A DNA stretch of 7,823 nt from JBQTJJ01 sp052387235 (GCA_052387235.1 JBQTJJ010000155.1:1-7823); one strand, 5' to 3'. Shown: positions 1 to 5,858, counted from the stretch's first letter. Program-made: numbers and translations. The notes: generated by a model from the sequence alone, not told the origin.

Positions 1-2
1 GC

Positions 3-638
3 CTCGTCACCCGCGCCAACCAGGCCCTCCAGACGCTCGAGCGCTACAAGACCCGCCTCGACGCCGTGAGCGGCGCCCTGTCGGCCCTGGAGGTCGAGGA
101 CCTGGTCACGGTGCGCGACGTGGTCACCGTGCTGCAGCGGGCCGTGTTGGTGCGCCGCATCGCCGAGGAGATCGACGGCTACATCGTCGAGCTGGGCACC
201 GACGGCCGCCTGGTGCTGCTCCAGCTCGAGGAGCTCATGGGAGGCGTGGAGGACGACCGGCGCCTCGTGCTCAAGGACTACTTCCAGGACCAGCCCCGGT
301 GGCGGCTCGACAAGGCCATGGACGCCCTGTCCGGCCTCAGCACCGAGGAGCTGCTCGACCTCAAGTCGGTGGTTGGCGTCCTGCACCTGCCGTCCGACGT
401 CAACGAGCTGGAGGGCGGCGTGCAGCCCCGCGGCTACCGACTGCTCTCGAGGATCCCCCGGCTGCCGGAGACGATCACGGAGAACATCGTGGCCCGCTTC
501 GGCAGCCTGCAGAAGATCCTGCGGGCCGGCATCGAGGAGCTGGACGAGGTCGAGGGGGTCGGCGAGATCCGGGCCCGGGCCATCAAGGAGGGACTCTCCC
601 GCCTGGCCGAGACGTCGATCCTCGACCGCTACGCGTGA
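3..638 (+). CDS. disA: DNA integrity scanning diadenylate cyclase DisA, C-terminal part (5' end outside window)
   Basis: The reading frame is open from base 3 and ends at TGA 636-638, giving the last 211 residues. DisA condenses two ATP into c-di-AMP and binds branched DNA. The N-terminal cyclase domain with its DGA and RHR motifs lies upstream of the window. What is visible is the long helical spine, starting LVTRANQALQTLERYKTRLD and including VELGTDGRL and LQLEELMGGV, which is highly characteristic of the family. It is followed by the C-terminal helix-hairpin-helix DNA-binding region at about fragment residues 151-201, with LPETITENIVARFGSL and the hairpin GVGEIRARAIK. An internal GTG at 66 is not the start, because family-typical sequence continues upstream of it. 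The stop overlaps the GTG start of the next gene by 4 nt (GTGA), so the two are probably co-transcribed and translationally coupled. Identification is firm; catalytic competence cannot be judged here. Confidence 0.95.
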   Translation, partial: LVTRANQALQTLERYKTRLDAVSGALSALEVEDLVTVRDVVTVLQRAVLVRRIAEEIDGYIVELGTDGRLVLLQLEELMGGVEDDRRLVLKDYFQDQPRWRLDKAMDALSGLSTEELLDLKSVVGVLHLPSDVNELEGGVQPRGYRLLSRIPRLPETITENIVARFGSLQKILRAGIEELDEVEGVGEIRARAIKEGLSRLAETSILDRYA

Positions 639-1279
639 GCCGCGTCACCCTCCCTTCGGGGACGCCGGCCGAGGTCGCCCTGCCGTCCGGGACCCCGACC
701 CGGGGCCTGGTGCTGGCCCCGGACATCATGGGCCTGCGACCCCTCTTCGACGACCTGTGCGCCCGGCTGGCCGGCGACCACGGCTGGGCCGTGTGCGCGG
801 TGGAGCCGTTCCCCGGCCGTGAGGACCTGCCCCGCGAGGAGCGGGCCGTGGGCTCCAACCCCGACGACCGCGTCCTCGGCGACCTCACCGCCGCCGCCGA
901 CCACCTCGGCGTGGAGCCGGTCGCCGTGCTCGGCTTCTGCCAGGGCGGGATGTGGGCCCTGAAGGCATCGGGCACGGGCCGCTTCGACCGGGCCGTCTCC
1001 TTCTACGGCCTGGTGCGGGTCCCCGACGCCGGCCCCGGGTTCGGCCAGCCCCTCGAGCACCTCGGCCGCCCAGGCGCCTGCCCGGTGCTCGCCCTCGCCG
1101 GCGGCCGGGACGAGCTGGTGCCGGCGGTGGACCTGGAGGCGCTGCAGGCCCTGCCCCACGTGGAGGTGGTGGTCTACCCCGAGGCCGGGCACGGCTTCGC
1201 CCACGACCCCCACCGGCCCACCCACCGCCCCGACGACACCGCCGACGCCTGGCGCCGGGTGCTGGCCTTCCTCGCCTGA
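635..1279 (+). CDS. Dienelactone hydrolase-family alpha/beta hydrolase
   Basis: A 214-residue protein starting at GTG 635, inside the disA stop (GTGA overlap). The frame stays open far upstream through disA, but that extension is low-complexity Arg/Gly/Pro shadow sequence, so the coupled GTG is preferred. The product fits a minimal cytosolic alpha/beta hydrolase of the dienelactone hydrolase family, whose members hydrolyse dienelactones or other esters with a Cys-Asp-His triad. The nucleophile elbow is GFCQGG (Cys102), the acid is in GGRDELVP (Asp159) and the base in AGHGFAH (His186). Length and order of these motifs match the family. No signal peptide or membrane segment is seen. At the N-terminus LPSGTP occurs twice (residues 6-11 and 16-21). 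The natural substrate cannot be inferred: nothing in the neighbourhood suggests aromatic degradation. Linkage to disA may be only operonic convenience. Confidence 0.88.
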   Translation: MSRVTLPSGTPAEVALPSGTPTRGLVLAPDIMGLRPLFDDLCARLAGDHGWAVCAVEPFPGREDLPREERAVGSNPDDRVLGDLTAAADHLGVEPVAVLGFCQGGMWALKASGTGRFDRAVSFYGLVRVPDAGPGFGQPLEHLGRPGACPVLALAGGRDELVPAVDLEALQALPHVEVVVYPEAGHGFAHDPHRPTHRPDDTADAWRRVLAFLA

Positions 1280-1290
1280 GCCGTTCCGGC

Positions 1291-1325
1291 CCGCAGAACG
1301 ACATGGTTTCCGTGTCGTTCTGCGG
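1291..1325. terminator. Perfect 13-bp inverted repeat between convergent genes, probable bidirectional terminator
   Basis: CCGCAGAACGACA (1291-1303) pairs perfectly with TGTCGTTCTGCGG (1313-1325) around a 9-nt centre. As plus-strand RNA the stem extends by a U-G and two G-C pairs to a UUU loop. It lies 11 nt after the hydrolase stop and 33 nt beyond the crp stop, the expected place for a two-way terminator. There is no T-tract on either side, which is common in actinobacterial hairpin terminators. The arms are less GC-rich than their surroundings, so a dispersed palindromic repeat is also possible. Confidence 0.65.
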
Positions 1326-1358
1326 ACCAGAAGGGGGCGCCGGCGCCGGCGGCCGGCG

Positions 1359-2018
1359 TCAGCGGGCCCGCTCCCGCAGCTTCTCGGCGTCGACCACGCG
1401 GTAGCGCCGGTCGGACTGCTCCAGCCATCCCAGGCGGACGAAGGCGGTGATGGCCTTGTTCACCCGCTCGCGAGAGGCGCCCACCATGGCGGCCAGCTCC
1501 TCCTGGGTGACGGCGGGCCCGAACCCGTCGCTGCTCGGGGCCAGCTCGAGGAGGCGCTTGGCCGTGCGGCCCGGGACGTCGAGGAACACCGAGTCGGCCA
1601 GGCTGTCGTCGGTGGCCCGGAGCCGGGACACCAGCAGGGTCAGCACCGACCACAGCGCCGGGGCGTCGCCCTCGAGGGCCCGGCGGGCGCTGTCGTAGGA
1701 CACGGCGACCAGCTCCGACTCCTCCAGGGCACGGGCGGCGGCCGACCGGGCCCCGCCGTCGAACAGGCCCAGCTCGCCGAACACGTCGCCCCGGCCCATG
1801 AGCGCCACCACCGACTCCCGGCCGTCGCCGGCCTCCTTCACGATGGCGATCCTGCCGCGGCCCACCAGGTACAGCGCCGCGGCGGCGTCGCCCTCACCGA
1901 AGAGGACCTCGTTGCGGCGCAGGGTCACCGCCTCGGCCCCGGCCGCGAGGCCGGCGACGACGTCGGGGGGAAGGGCTGCGAACAGCTCGCTCCCGCGCAG
2001 CAGGTCGGCGGCACCCAT
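1359..2018 (-). CDS. crp: Crp/Fnr-family transcriptional regulator, Crp (Rv3676)-like
   Basis: Encodes 219 residues from ATG 2018-2016 to the stop at 1361-1359. The frame is open to 2162, but the added N-terminus is Arg/Pro-rich and unlike the family, and it would run through the divergent promoter region. The N-terminal cyclic-nucleotide-binding domain (about 8-125) ends in a phosphate-binding cassette with FGELGLFD and the Arg-Ser pair at 91-92 followed by alanines, as in cAMP-binding members. The dimer helix (about 120-150) leads through DVPGRTAKRLLELA to a winged helix (about 168-215) with TQEELAAMVGASRERVNKAI as the recognition region and a tail EKLRERAR. These segments closely resemble M. 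tuberculosis Crp (224 aa), a cAMP-responsive global regulator. No Cys cluster for an Fe-S centre is visible, so Fnr is unlikely. It is convergent with the hydrolase gene and divergent from carD. No clear Shine-Dalgarno precedes the ATG; a TAGCCT element ends 10 nt upstream, suggesting a nearly leaderless mRNA. Confidence 0.9.
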   Translation of the reverse strand: MGAADLLRGSELFAALPPDVVAGLAAGAEAVTLRRNEVLFGEGDAAAALYLVGRGRIAIVKEAGDGRESVVALMGRGDVFGELGLFDGGARSAAARALEESELVAVSYDSARRALEGDAPALWSVLTLLVSRLRATDDSLADSVFLDVPGRTAKRLLELAPSSDGFGPAVTQEELAAMVGASRERVNKAITAFVRLGWLEQSDRRYRVVDAEKLRERAR

Positions 2019-2028
2019 GGCCAGCGGC

Positions 2029-2034
2029 AGGCTA
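2029..2034 (-). promoter_or_regulatory. Putative -10 element of crp (short-leader transcript)
   Basis: On the minus strand TAGCCT fits the actinobacterial TANNNT -10 pattern and ends 10 nt before the crp ATG, predicting a 5' leader of only a few nucleotides. This would explain the absence of a Shine-Dalgarno. I do not see a convincing -35 hexamer at 16-18 nt, so this is a weak call. Confidence 0.35.
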
Positions 2035-2084
2035 GGTGAGCCCGTAGGGGTCGTGCCGGGGGACCGCGACCGGGACGGCCGAAG

Positions 2085-2114
2085 TTGTCCCGTCTCCGCC
2101 CTTCCCGGTACCCT
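2085..2114 (+). promoter_or_regulatory. Putative promoter of carD
   Basis: TTGTCC (2085-2090), an 18-nt spacer and TACCCT (2109-2114) resemble a housekeeping-sigma promoter and would start transcription about 30 nt before the carD ATG. It lies in the 134-nt divergent gap shared with crp (2019-2152). I found no clear full Crp half-site pair (TGTGA/TCACA) there. Confidence 0.45.
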
Positions 2115-2152
2115 GAGCGGGAATCCCCTTCTATCTCTTGCTCGGGAGAGGT

Positions 2153-2641
2153 ATGCCTGCAACTGCGTTCGACGTCGGTGACAAGGTCGTGTACCCGCAC
2201 CACGGAGCGGCGGTGATCGAGAAGCGTGAGCAGAAGGAGGTCTTCGGGGAGACCCGGGAGTACCTGGTGCTGAAGCTCGCCTACGGGGACCTCACGCTGA
2301 TGGTGCCCTGCGACAACACCGACGAGGTCGGGCTGCGGGAGGTCATCAACGACGAGGAGGTCGAGGAGGTGTTCGCGGTCCTTCGCAAGAAGGAGGCGCG
2401 CATGCCCACCAACTGGTCGCGCCGCTACAAGAACCACGTGGAGAAGTTGAAGTCGGGCGACATCTACCAGGTGGCCGAGGTCGTGCGGAACCTGTCGATC
2501 CGCGACAAGGACAAGGGCCTTTCGGCGGGCGAGAAGCGCATGCTCACCCGGGCCCGGCAGATCCTCGTCTCCGAGCTGACCTTCGCCATCGGCGTGTCCG
2601 AGGAAGAGGCGGAGCTGAAGCTGAACGAGGCGCTTCCGTAG
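2153..2641 (+). CDS. carD: CarD family RNA polymerase-binding transcription regulator
   Basis: A 162-residue protein, the same length as M. tuberculosis CarD. ATG 2153 is chosen over an in-frame TTG at 2138 because it follows a purine-rich GGGAGAGG and gives a typical N-terminus. CarD binds the RNA polymerase beta subunit and stabilises open complexes at promoters, notably those of rRNA genes. The N-terminal RNAP-interaction domain (about 6-60) carries DVGDKVVYPHHGAAVIE, EYLVLKLAYGDLTLMVP and NTDEVGLR. The C-terminal helical DNA-binding domain (about 70-160) carries PTNWSRRYK and GLSAGEKRMLTRARQILVSEL. Trp88 aligns with the mycobacterial Trp85 that wedges into the upstream edge of the transcription bubble. 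The position aligned with mycobacterial Arg25, a polymerase contact, is Lys28, a conservative change. The stop is followed by a compact hairpin at 2650-2668. The next genes (yacL, ispDF, rlmB) run the same way, as carD-ispD-ispF do in mycobacteria. Confidence 0.96.
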   Translation: MPATAFDVGDKVVYPHHGAAVIEKREQKEVFGETREYLVLKLAYGDLTLMVPCDNTDEVGLREVINDEEVEEVFAVLRKKEARMPTNWSRRYKNHVEKLKSGDIYQVAEVVRNLSIRDKDKGLSAGEKRMLTRARQILVSELTFAIGVSEEEAELKLNEALP

Positions 2642-2649
2642 GTCGTACA

Positions 2650-2668
2650 GGCTCCGGTGTCCGGAGCC
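2650..2668 (+). terminator. Compact hairpin just after carD
   Basis: GGCTCCGG (2650-2657), loop TGT, CCGGAGCC (2661-2668) form a perfect 8-bp stem beginning 9 nt after the carD stop. No T-run follows. It could end or attenuate the carD message before yacL. It covers a GTG (2657) that is otherwise a possible start for yacL, which argues for the later ATG. Confidence 0.5.
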
Positions 2669-2683
2669 GATACCACAGGCGGA

Positions 2684-3733
2684 ATGTTCGTCGAGATCGT
2701 CCGCCTGTTCATCGTCATCCTGGCCACTGCAGCCGGCTACGCCGTCGGCACCGGCCGGAACGGCGCGGGCGCGGGGAACGGCCCGATCATCGGCGCCGTC
2801 CTCGGTGCCTGCATCGGCTACGTGGGCGGAGGGGTCCTGGGACGGCTCATGGACTCCGCCATCGGCGTGGCCGAGCGCCGCCTCGACCACTCCCCGGCCC
2901 ACCGCATGCTGGCCGGCGGCGTGGGCTCGATCGTCCTCGGGGGGCTGGCCGGCCTCATGGTGCTGCCCGCCGCCTTCGTCTTCCCACCCCAGGTCGGGTG
3001 GTCGTCGGTGGGCCTGGTGGTGTGGGTCGGCTCGTTCGTGGGCTTCCGGCTGGGCGCCAGCAAGAGCGACGAGCTGCTGGCCATGGCCGGCCTCTCGTCC
3101 CGCCCCTTGCTCCGCACCACCTCGTACGGCCCGGAGGGGTCGGCGGTGCTGGTGGACACCGGCGCCGTGGTCGACGGCCGCCTGCTGCCCCTGGTCCGGG
3201 CCGGGTTCCTGCACGGGCCGGTGCTGGTCCCGGGCTTCGTGGTGGACCAGCTGCGGACCGTCGCCGACGCCTCGGACGGGCCCCGGCGCCGGCGGGGCCG
3301 TCGCGGGCTGGAGATGCTCGAGGCCCTGCGCCGCCAGCCCGGCGTCTCCGTCCAGGTGCTCGAGGACGAGGTGCCGGAGCACGACGACGCCGACGCCAAG
3401 GTGGTGGCCCTGGCCCGCCGGGTGGGCGCCGCCCTCCTCACCATGGACGAGGGCGTGCAGCGCGCCGCCGAGCTGCAGGGCATCCGCTGCCTGAGCCTGC
3501 GCCGCCTCACCGACGGGCTGCGGCCCGTCTACCTGCCGGGCGAGCGGGCCACCATCCCCATCGTGCGGGAGGGCCGCGAGCCGGGGCAGGGCGTCGGGTT
3601 CCTGGAGGACGGGACCATGGTGGTGGTGGGCGGTGCGGCCGAGCTGGTGGGCCGGGACGTCGACGTGCGCATCACCAGCAACGTGGAGACGTCCGTGGGC
3701 CGGATGCTCTTCGCCTCCATCGCCGAGGCCTGA
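2684..3733 (+). CDS. yacL: YacL-type membrane protein with PIN and TRAM domains
   Basis: A 349-residue protein from ATG 2684; an in-frame GTG at 2657 would add nine residues but sits inside a hairpin stem. The N-terminal quarter holds about four hydrophobic segments (roughly residues 3-25, 33-55, 75-100 and 105-125). A cytosolic PIN-like nuclease domain follows (about 152-275), then a TRAM domain (about 283-345) with EGREPGQGVGFLEDGTMVVV and ETSVGRMLFA. B. subtilis YacL (about 366 aa) has the same plan and also follows disA and precedes ispD. Acidic PIN residues visible are Asp158 in LVDTGAVVDGR, Asp164, Asp188 in VVDQL, the Asp cluster around 234-237 (HDDADAK) and Asp255 in LTMDEG. From memory of the family, VVDQL replaces a V-L-E-E-L type motif and TMDEG a T-N-D type motif; acidic chemistry is retained but not identical. 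PIN domains usually cut RNA; the cellular role of YacL is not well established. GRRGLEML is typical of the family. Confidence 0.88.
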   Translation: MFVEIVRLFIVILATAAGYAVGTGRNGAGAGNGPIIGAVLGACIGYVGGGVLGRLMDSAIGVAERRLDHSPAHRMLAGGVGSIVLGGLAGLMVLPAAFVFPPQVGWSSVGLVVWVGSFVGFRLGASKSDELLAMAGLSSRPLLRTTSYGPEGSAVLVDTGAVVDGRLLPLVRAGFLHGPVLVPGFVVDQLRTVADASDGPRRRRGRRGLEMLEALRRQPGVSVQVLEDEVPEHDDADAKVVALARRVGAALLTMDEGVQRAAELQGIRCLSLRRLTDGLRPVYLPGERATIPIVREGREPGQGVGFLEDGTMVVVGGAAELVGRDVDVRITSNVETSVGRMLFASIAEA

Positions 3734-3792
3734 CCCGCCGGCCGCGCGTCCCCCGGCTCCCCGTCCCGCCGCCGGCGGAGCATGATGCAGCC

Positions 3793-4899
3793 GTGCCGAC
3801 GTGGACGATCGTGGTGGCGGCGGGGGACTCCACCCGTTTCGGCCGCCCCAAGCCGTACGAGCCCCTCGCCGGCCGGCGCGTCCTCGACTGGTCCCTGGCC
3901 GCGGCCCGGGGTGCCGGCGACGGGGTGGTGCTGGTGGTGCCCGAGGCGGCCGCCGGCCGGGCCGAGCCCGGCGCCGACGCCGTGGTGGCGGGGGCGGCCA
4001 GCCGGGCCGGCTCGGTGCGGTGCGGCCTGGCGGCGGTGCCGGCCGAGGCCGACGTGGTCATCGTGCACGACGCGGCCCGGCCCCTGGCCGGCCCGGCCCT
4101 GTTCCGTGCCGCCGTCGACGCGGTCCGGGCCGGCGCCGCCGGCGCCGTGTGCGCCGTCCCCCTCGCCGACACCCTCAAGCGGGTGGAGGGCACCACCGTG
4201 GCCGCCACCGTGGACCGGGCCGGCCTGTGGGCCGTCCAGACCCCGCAGGCCTTCCGGGCCGACGCCCTGCGGGCCGCCCACGCCGGCGGGGGCGAGGCCA
4301 CCGACGACGCCGGCCTGGTGGAGGCGCTCGGGGAGGTGGTGGTGGTCGTGCCCGGCGACCCCGCCAACCTGAAGCTCACCGGCCCCGCCGACCTGGTCGT
4401 CGCCGAGGCCCTGGCCGGGGCGCCGCCGGTGCGGGTGGGCCAGGGGTACGACGTCCACGCCCTCAGCGACGACCCTGCCCGCCCGCTGGTGCTGGGCGGC
4501 GTGACCTTCGAGGGCGCGCCCGGCCTGGCCGGCCACAGCGACGCCGACGTGGTGGCCCACGCCGTCGCCGACGCGCTGCTGGGCGCGGCCGGCCTGGGGG
4601 ACCTCGGGCTCCACTTCCCCGACACCGACCCGGCCTGGTCCGGCGCCGACAGCCTGGTCCTTCTGGCCGAGGTCGTCCGGCGCCTGGCCGCCGCGGGGTG
4701 GCGCCCGGCCAACGCCGACTGCACCGTGGTGCTGGAGCGCCCCCGGCTGGCGCCCCACCGGGCCGTGATGGAGGCCCGCCTGGGCGCGGTCCTCGATGCG
4801 CCGGTGAGCGTGAAGGCGGCCACGCCGGAGGGCCTCGGCGCCCTGGGGCGCGGCGAGGGGATCGCCTGCTCGGCCGTGGCCCTGGTGCGCCGCCGGTGA
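3793..4899 (+). CDS. ispDF: Bifunctional IspD/IspF: MEP cytidylyltransferase fused to MECDP synthase
   Basis: A single 368-residue frame from GTG 3793, the only in-frame start near the conserved N-terminus. GGAG at 3777-3780 lies 12 nt upstream, a long spacing. Residues 2-208 are IspD, which makes CDP-methylerythritol from MEP and CTP: VVAAGDSTRFGRPK (Arg15, Lys20), VHDAARPL (Asp93), DTLKRV, WAVQTPQAF, TDDAGLVE and NLKLTGPADL. Residues 213-368 are IspF, which cyclises the phosphorylated product to MECDP: VGQGYDVHAL (zinc ligands Asp220, His222), GHSDADVVAHAVADALLG (His248, third zinc ligand His256), LGDLGLHFPDTDP and KAATPEGLG. Both halves look catalytically complete. IspF begins directly after a short AGAPP linker with no intervening stop. 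The IspD glycine-rich loop is about two residues shorter than in E. coli. The two enzymes act at non-consecutive steps of the MEP pathway, with IspE between. An independent IspF start at GTG 4429 or 4435 cannot be excluded. The stop overlaps the rlmB start. Confidence 0.94.
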   Translation: MPTWTIVVAAGDSTRFGRPKPYEPLAGRRVLDWSLAAARGAGDGVVLVVPEAAAGRAEPGADAVVAGAASRAGSVRCGLAAVPAEADVVIVHDAARPLAGPALFRAAVDAVRAGAAGAVCAVPLADTLKRVEGTTVAATVDRAGLWAVQTPQAFRADALRAAHAGGGEATDDAGLVEALGEVVVVVPGDPANLKLTGPADLVVAEALAGAPPVRVGQGYDVHALSDDPARPLVLGGVTFEGAPGLAGHSDADVVAHAVADALLGAAGLGDLGLHFPDTDPAWSGADSLVLLAEVVRRLAAAGWRPANADCTVVLERPRLAPHRAVMEARLGAVLDAPVSVKAATPEGLGALGRGEGIACSAVALVRRR

Positions 4900-5765
4900 G
4901 CCCCCGCCCCGAGCGCCCCCGCCGCCCCCGCCCCCGCCCCCGCCCCGCCCCGCCCCCGGCAGCCCGCCGCCCCGCCCCCGCCCCCGCCCCGTCCCGCCGG
5001 GCGGGCCGGCCGCCGTCCCACCAGCTGGGGGGCGAGCAGGTCGAGGGGCGCCAGGCCGTACGGGAGCTGCTGGCGGCCGGCCGCCGCCGGGTGCGCGACC
5101 TGTGGCTGGCCGAGGGCATCGAGCCGGCCGGCGTCATCACCGACATCCTCGCCCTGGCCACCTCGGCCCGGGTGCCGGTGCGCATGGTGGCGCGTGCCCA
5201 GCTGGACGCCCGGGCCGTCACCGACGCGCCCCAGGGCGTGGTGGCCCGGGCCGCGCCGCTCGAGGAGGCCGACCTCGACGACCTCCTGGTGGAGGTCCGG
5301 GGCCGGCGCCCGTTCCTCCTGGTCGTCGACGGGGTCACCGACCCGCACAACCTGGGCGCCCTGCTGCGCTCGGCCGAGTGCGCCGGCGCCACCGGGGCCG
5401 TGCTGCCCCGCCACCGGTCCGTCCACGTGACGCCCACCGTCGCCAAGGCGGCGGCCGGCGCCATCGAGCACCTGCCCCTGGCCGTGGTCCCGGGCCTGCC
5501 CGCCGCCCTGGCCAGGATGCGCACCGCCGGCGTGTGGACCGTGGGCCTCGACGCCGGCGCGGGCGAGAGCCTGTTCGACCTCACCGTCGGCTCCGAGCCG
5601 GTGGCGCTGGTGCTCGGGGCCGAGGGCAGCGGGCTGTCCCGCCTGGTGCGGGAGCGCTGCGACGTGCTGGTGGGCATCCCCCAGCGGGGGGCGCTGCCGT
5701 CGCTGAACGTGGCGGCCGCCGGCGCGGTGGCCTGCTACGAGGTCGCCCGCCGCCGCACCGGCTGA
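4896..5765 (+). CDS. rlmB: RlmB-like 23S rRNA (guanosine-2'-O-)-methyltransferase, TrmH/SpoU family
   Basis: A 289-residue protein whose GTG start overlaps the ispDF stop (GTGA, 4896-4899). RlmB-type enzymes use S-adenosylmethionine to 2'-O-methylate G2251 (E. coli numbering) of 23S rRNA. After a Pro/Arg/Ala-rich tail (about residues 3-40) comes the small substrate-binding domain, opening with QVEGRQAVRELL (about 48-125), then the knotted SPOUT domain (about 138-289). SPOUT motif 1 is DGVTDPHNLGALLRSAE (Asn152, Arg158), motif 2 is LVLGAEGSGLSRLV and motif 3 is IPQRGALPSLNVAAAGAVA. In motif 3 Ala stands where many members have Ser (SLNVS). Another SpoU-family rRNA or tRNA 2'-O-methyltransferase is possible, but the ispD-ispF-rlmB order of Bacillus and mycobacteria supports RlmB. 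The only in-frame start near the domain is this GTG; the low-complexity N-terminus follows from it. A GTG or ATG start further in would be possible only by sacrificing domain sequence. Confidence 0.9.
   Translation: MSPRPERPRRPRPRPRPAPPPAARRPAPAPAPSRRAGRPPSHQLGGEQVEGRQAVRELLAAGRRRVRDLWLAEGIEPAGVITDILALATSARVPVRMVARAQLDARAVTDAPQGVVARAAPLEEADLDDLLVEVRGRRPFLLVVDGVTDPHNLGALLRSAECAGATGAVLPRHRSVHVTPTVAKAAAGAIEHLPLAVVPGLPAALARMRTAGVWTVGLDAGAGESLFDLTVGSEPVALVLGAEGSGLSRLVRERCDVLVGIPQRGALPSLNVAAAGAVACYEVARRRTG
4911..4998. repeat. C-rich low-complexity tract encoding the RlmB N-terminal tail
   Basis: Nearly 90 bases made of C-runs of 3-5 separated by single G or short G/C groups (CCCCCG and CCCCGC units). 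It encodes alternating Pro, Arg and Ala. The minus strand has many closely spaced runs of four to five Gs, a strong G-quadruplex pattern. Units are irregular, so this is a degenerate simple repeat. It lies between the ispDF stop and the first conserved residue of RlmB. Confidence 0.75.
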
Positions 5766-5766
5766 G

Positions 5767-5818
5767 CCGAGTCCCCGAGCGTCCCCGGGGGTTCGTCCCC
5801 GTTGGCCCCACTCGGGGA
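5767..5818 (+). terminator. Structured region after rlmB, probable operon terminator
   Basis: TCCCCGAG (5772-5779) can pair with CTCGGGGA (5811-5818), and alternatively CCGAGT (5767-5772) with ACTCGG (5810-5815). Inside lies GGGGG-TTCG-TCCCC (5787-5800), a small stem closed by a UUCG tetraloop with one G-U pair. It starts immediately after the rlmB stop. There is no T-tract. The TTCG stretch resembles a tRNA T-arm, but no cloverleaf can be built around it. Confidence 0.55.
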
Positions 5819-5858
5819 GAACGGGCCGCGTCCTTTGTCCGGTACGCCGCACGGGCCA

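Noticed and set aside
299..634. In-frame extension of the hydrolase frame upstream of GTG 635
   Set aside because: It lies wholly inside disA, translates to Arg/Gly/Pro-rich shadow sequence and has no family similarity.
2119..2150. GGGAAT before carD as a SigR/ECF-type -35 element
   Set aside because: No GTT -10 is found at the required 18-19 nt; the TTGTCC/TACCCT pair is a better match.
2019..2162. Extended N-terminus of Crp (48 extra residues)
   Set aside because: It is Arg/Pro/Ser-rich, absent from the Crp family and would overlap the divergent promoter region and the carD start.
1925..3382. Long minus-strand open frame of 485 codons opposite carD and yacL
   Set aside because: Stop codons are rare in antisense frames of GC-rich DNA. 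The plus-strand genes here are unmistakable, and this translation is His/Gly/Asp-rich without domains.
3801..4895. Upstream extension of the rlmB frame through ispDF
   Set aside because: Low-complexity Arg/Gly/Pro translation in a frame alternative to IspD and IspF; the rlmB start at GTG 4896 is coupled to the ispDF stop.
5781..5800. GGTTCGTCCCC after rlmB as the T-arm of a tRNA
   Set aside because: No acceptor, D or anticodon arm can be placed around it; it is better explained as a UUCG-capped hairpin.
3672..5852. Minus-strand open frame of 726 codons opposite ispDF and rlmB
   Set aside because: It is antisense to two clearly identified enzymes and shows only compositional bias.
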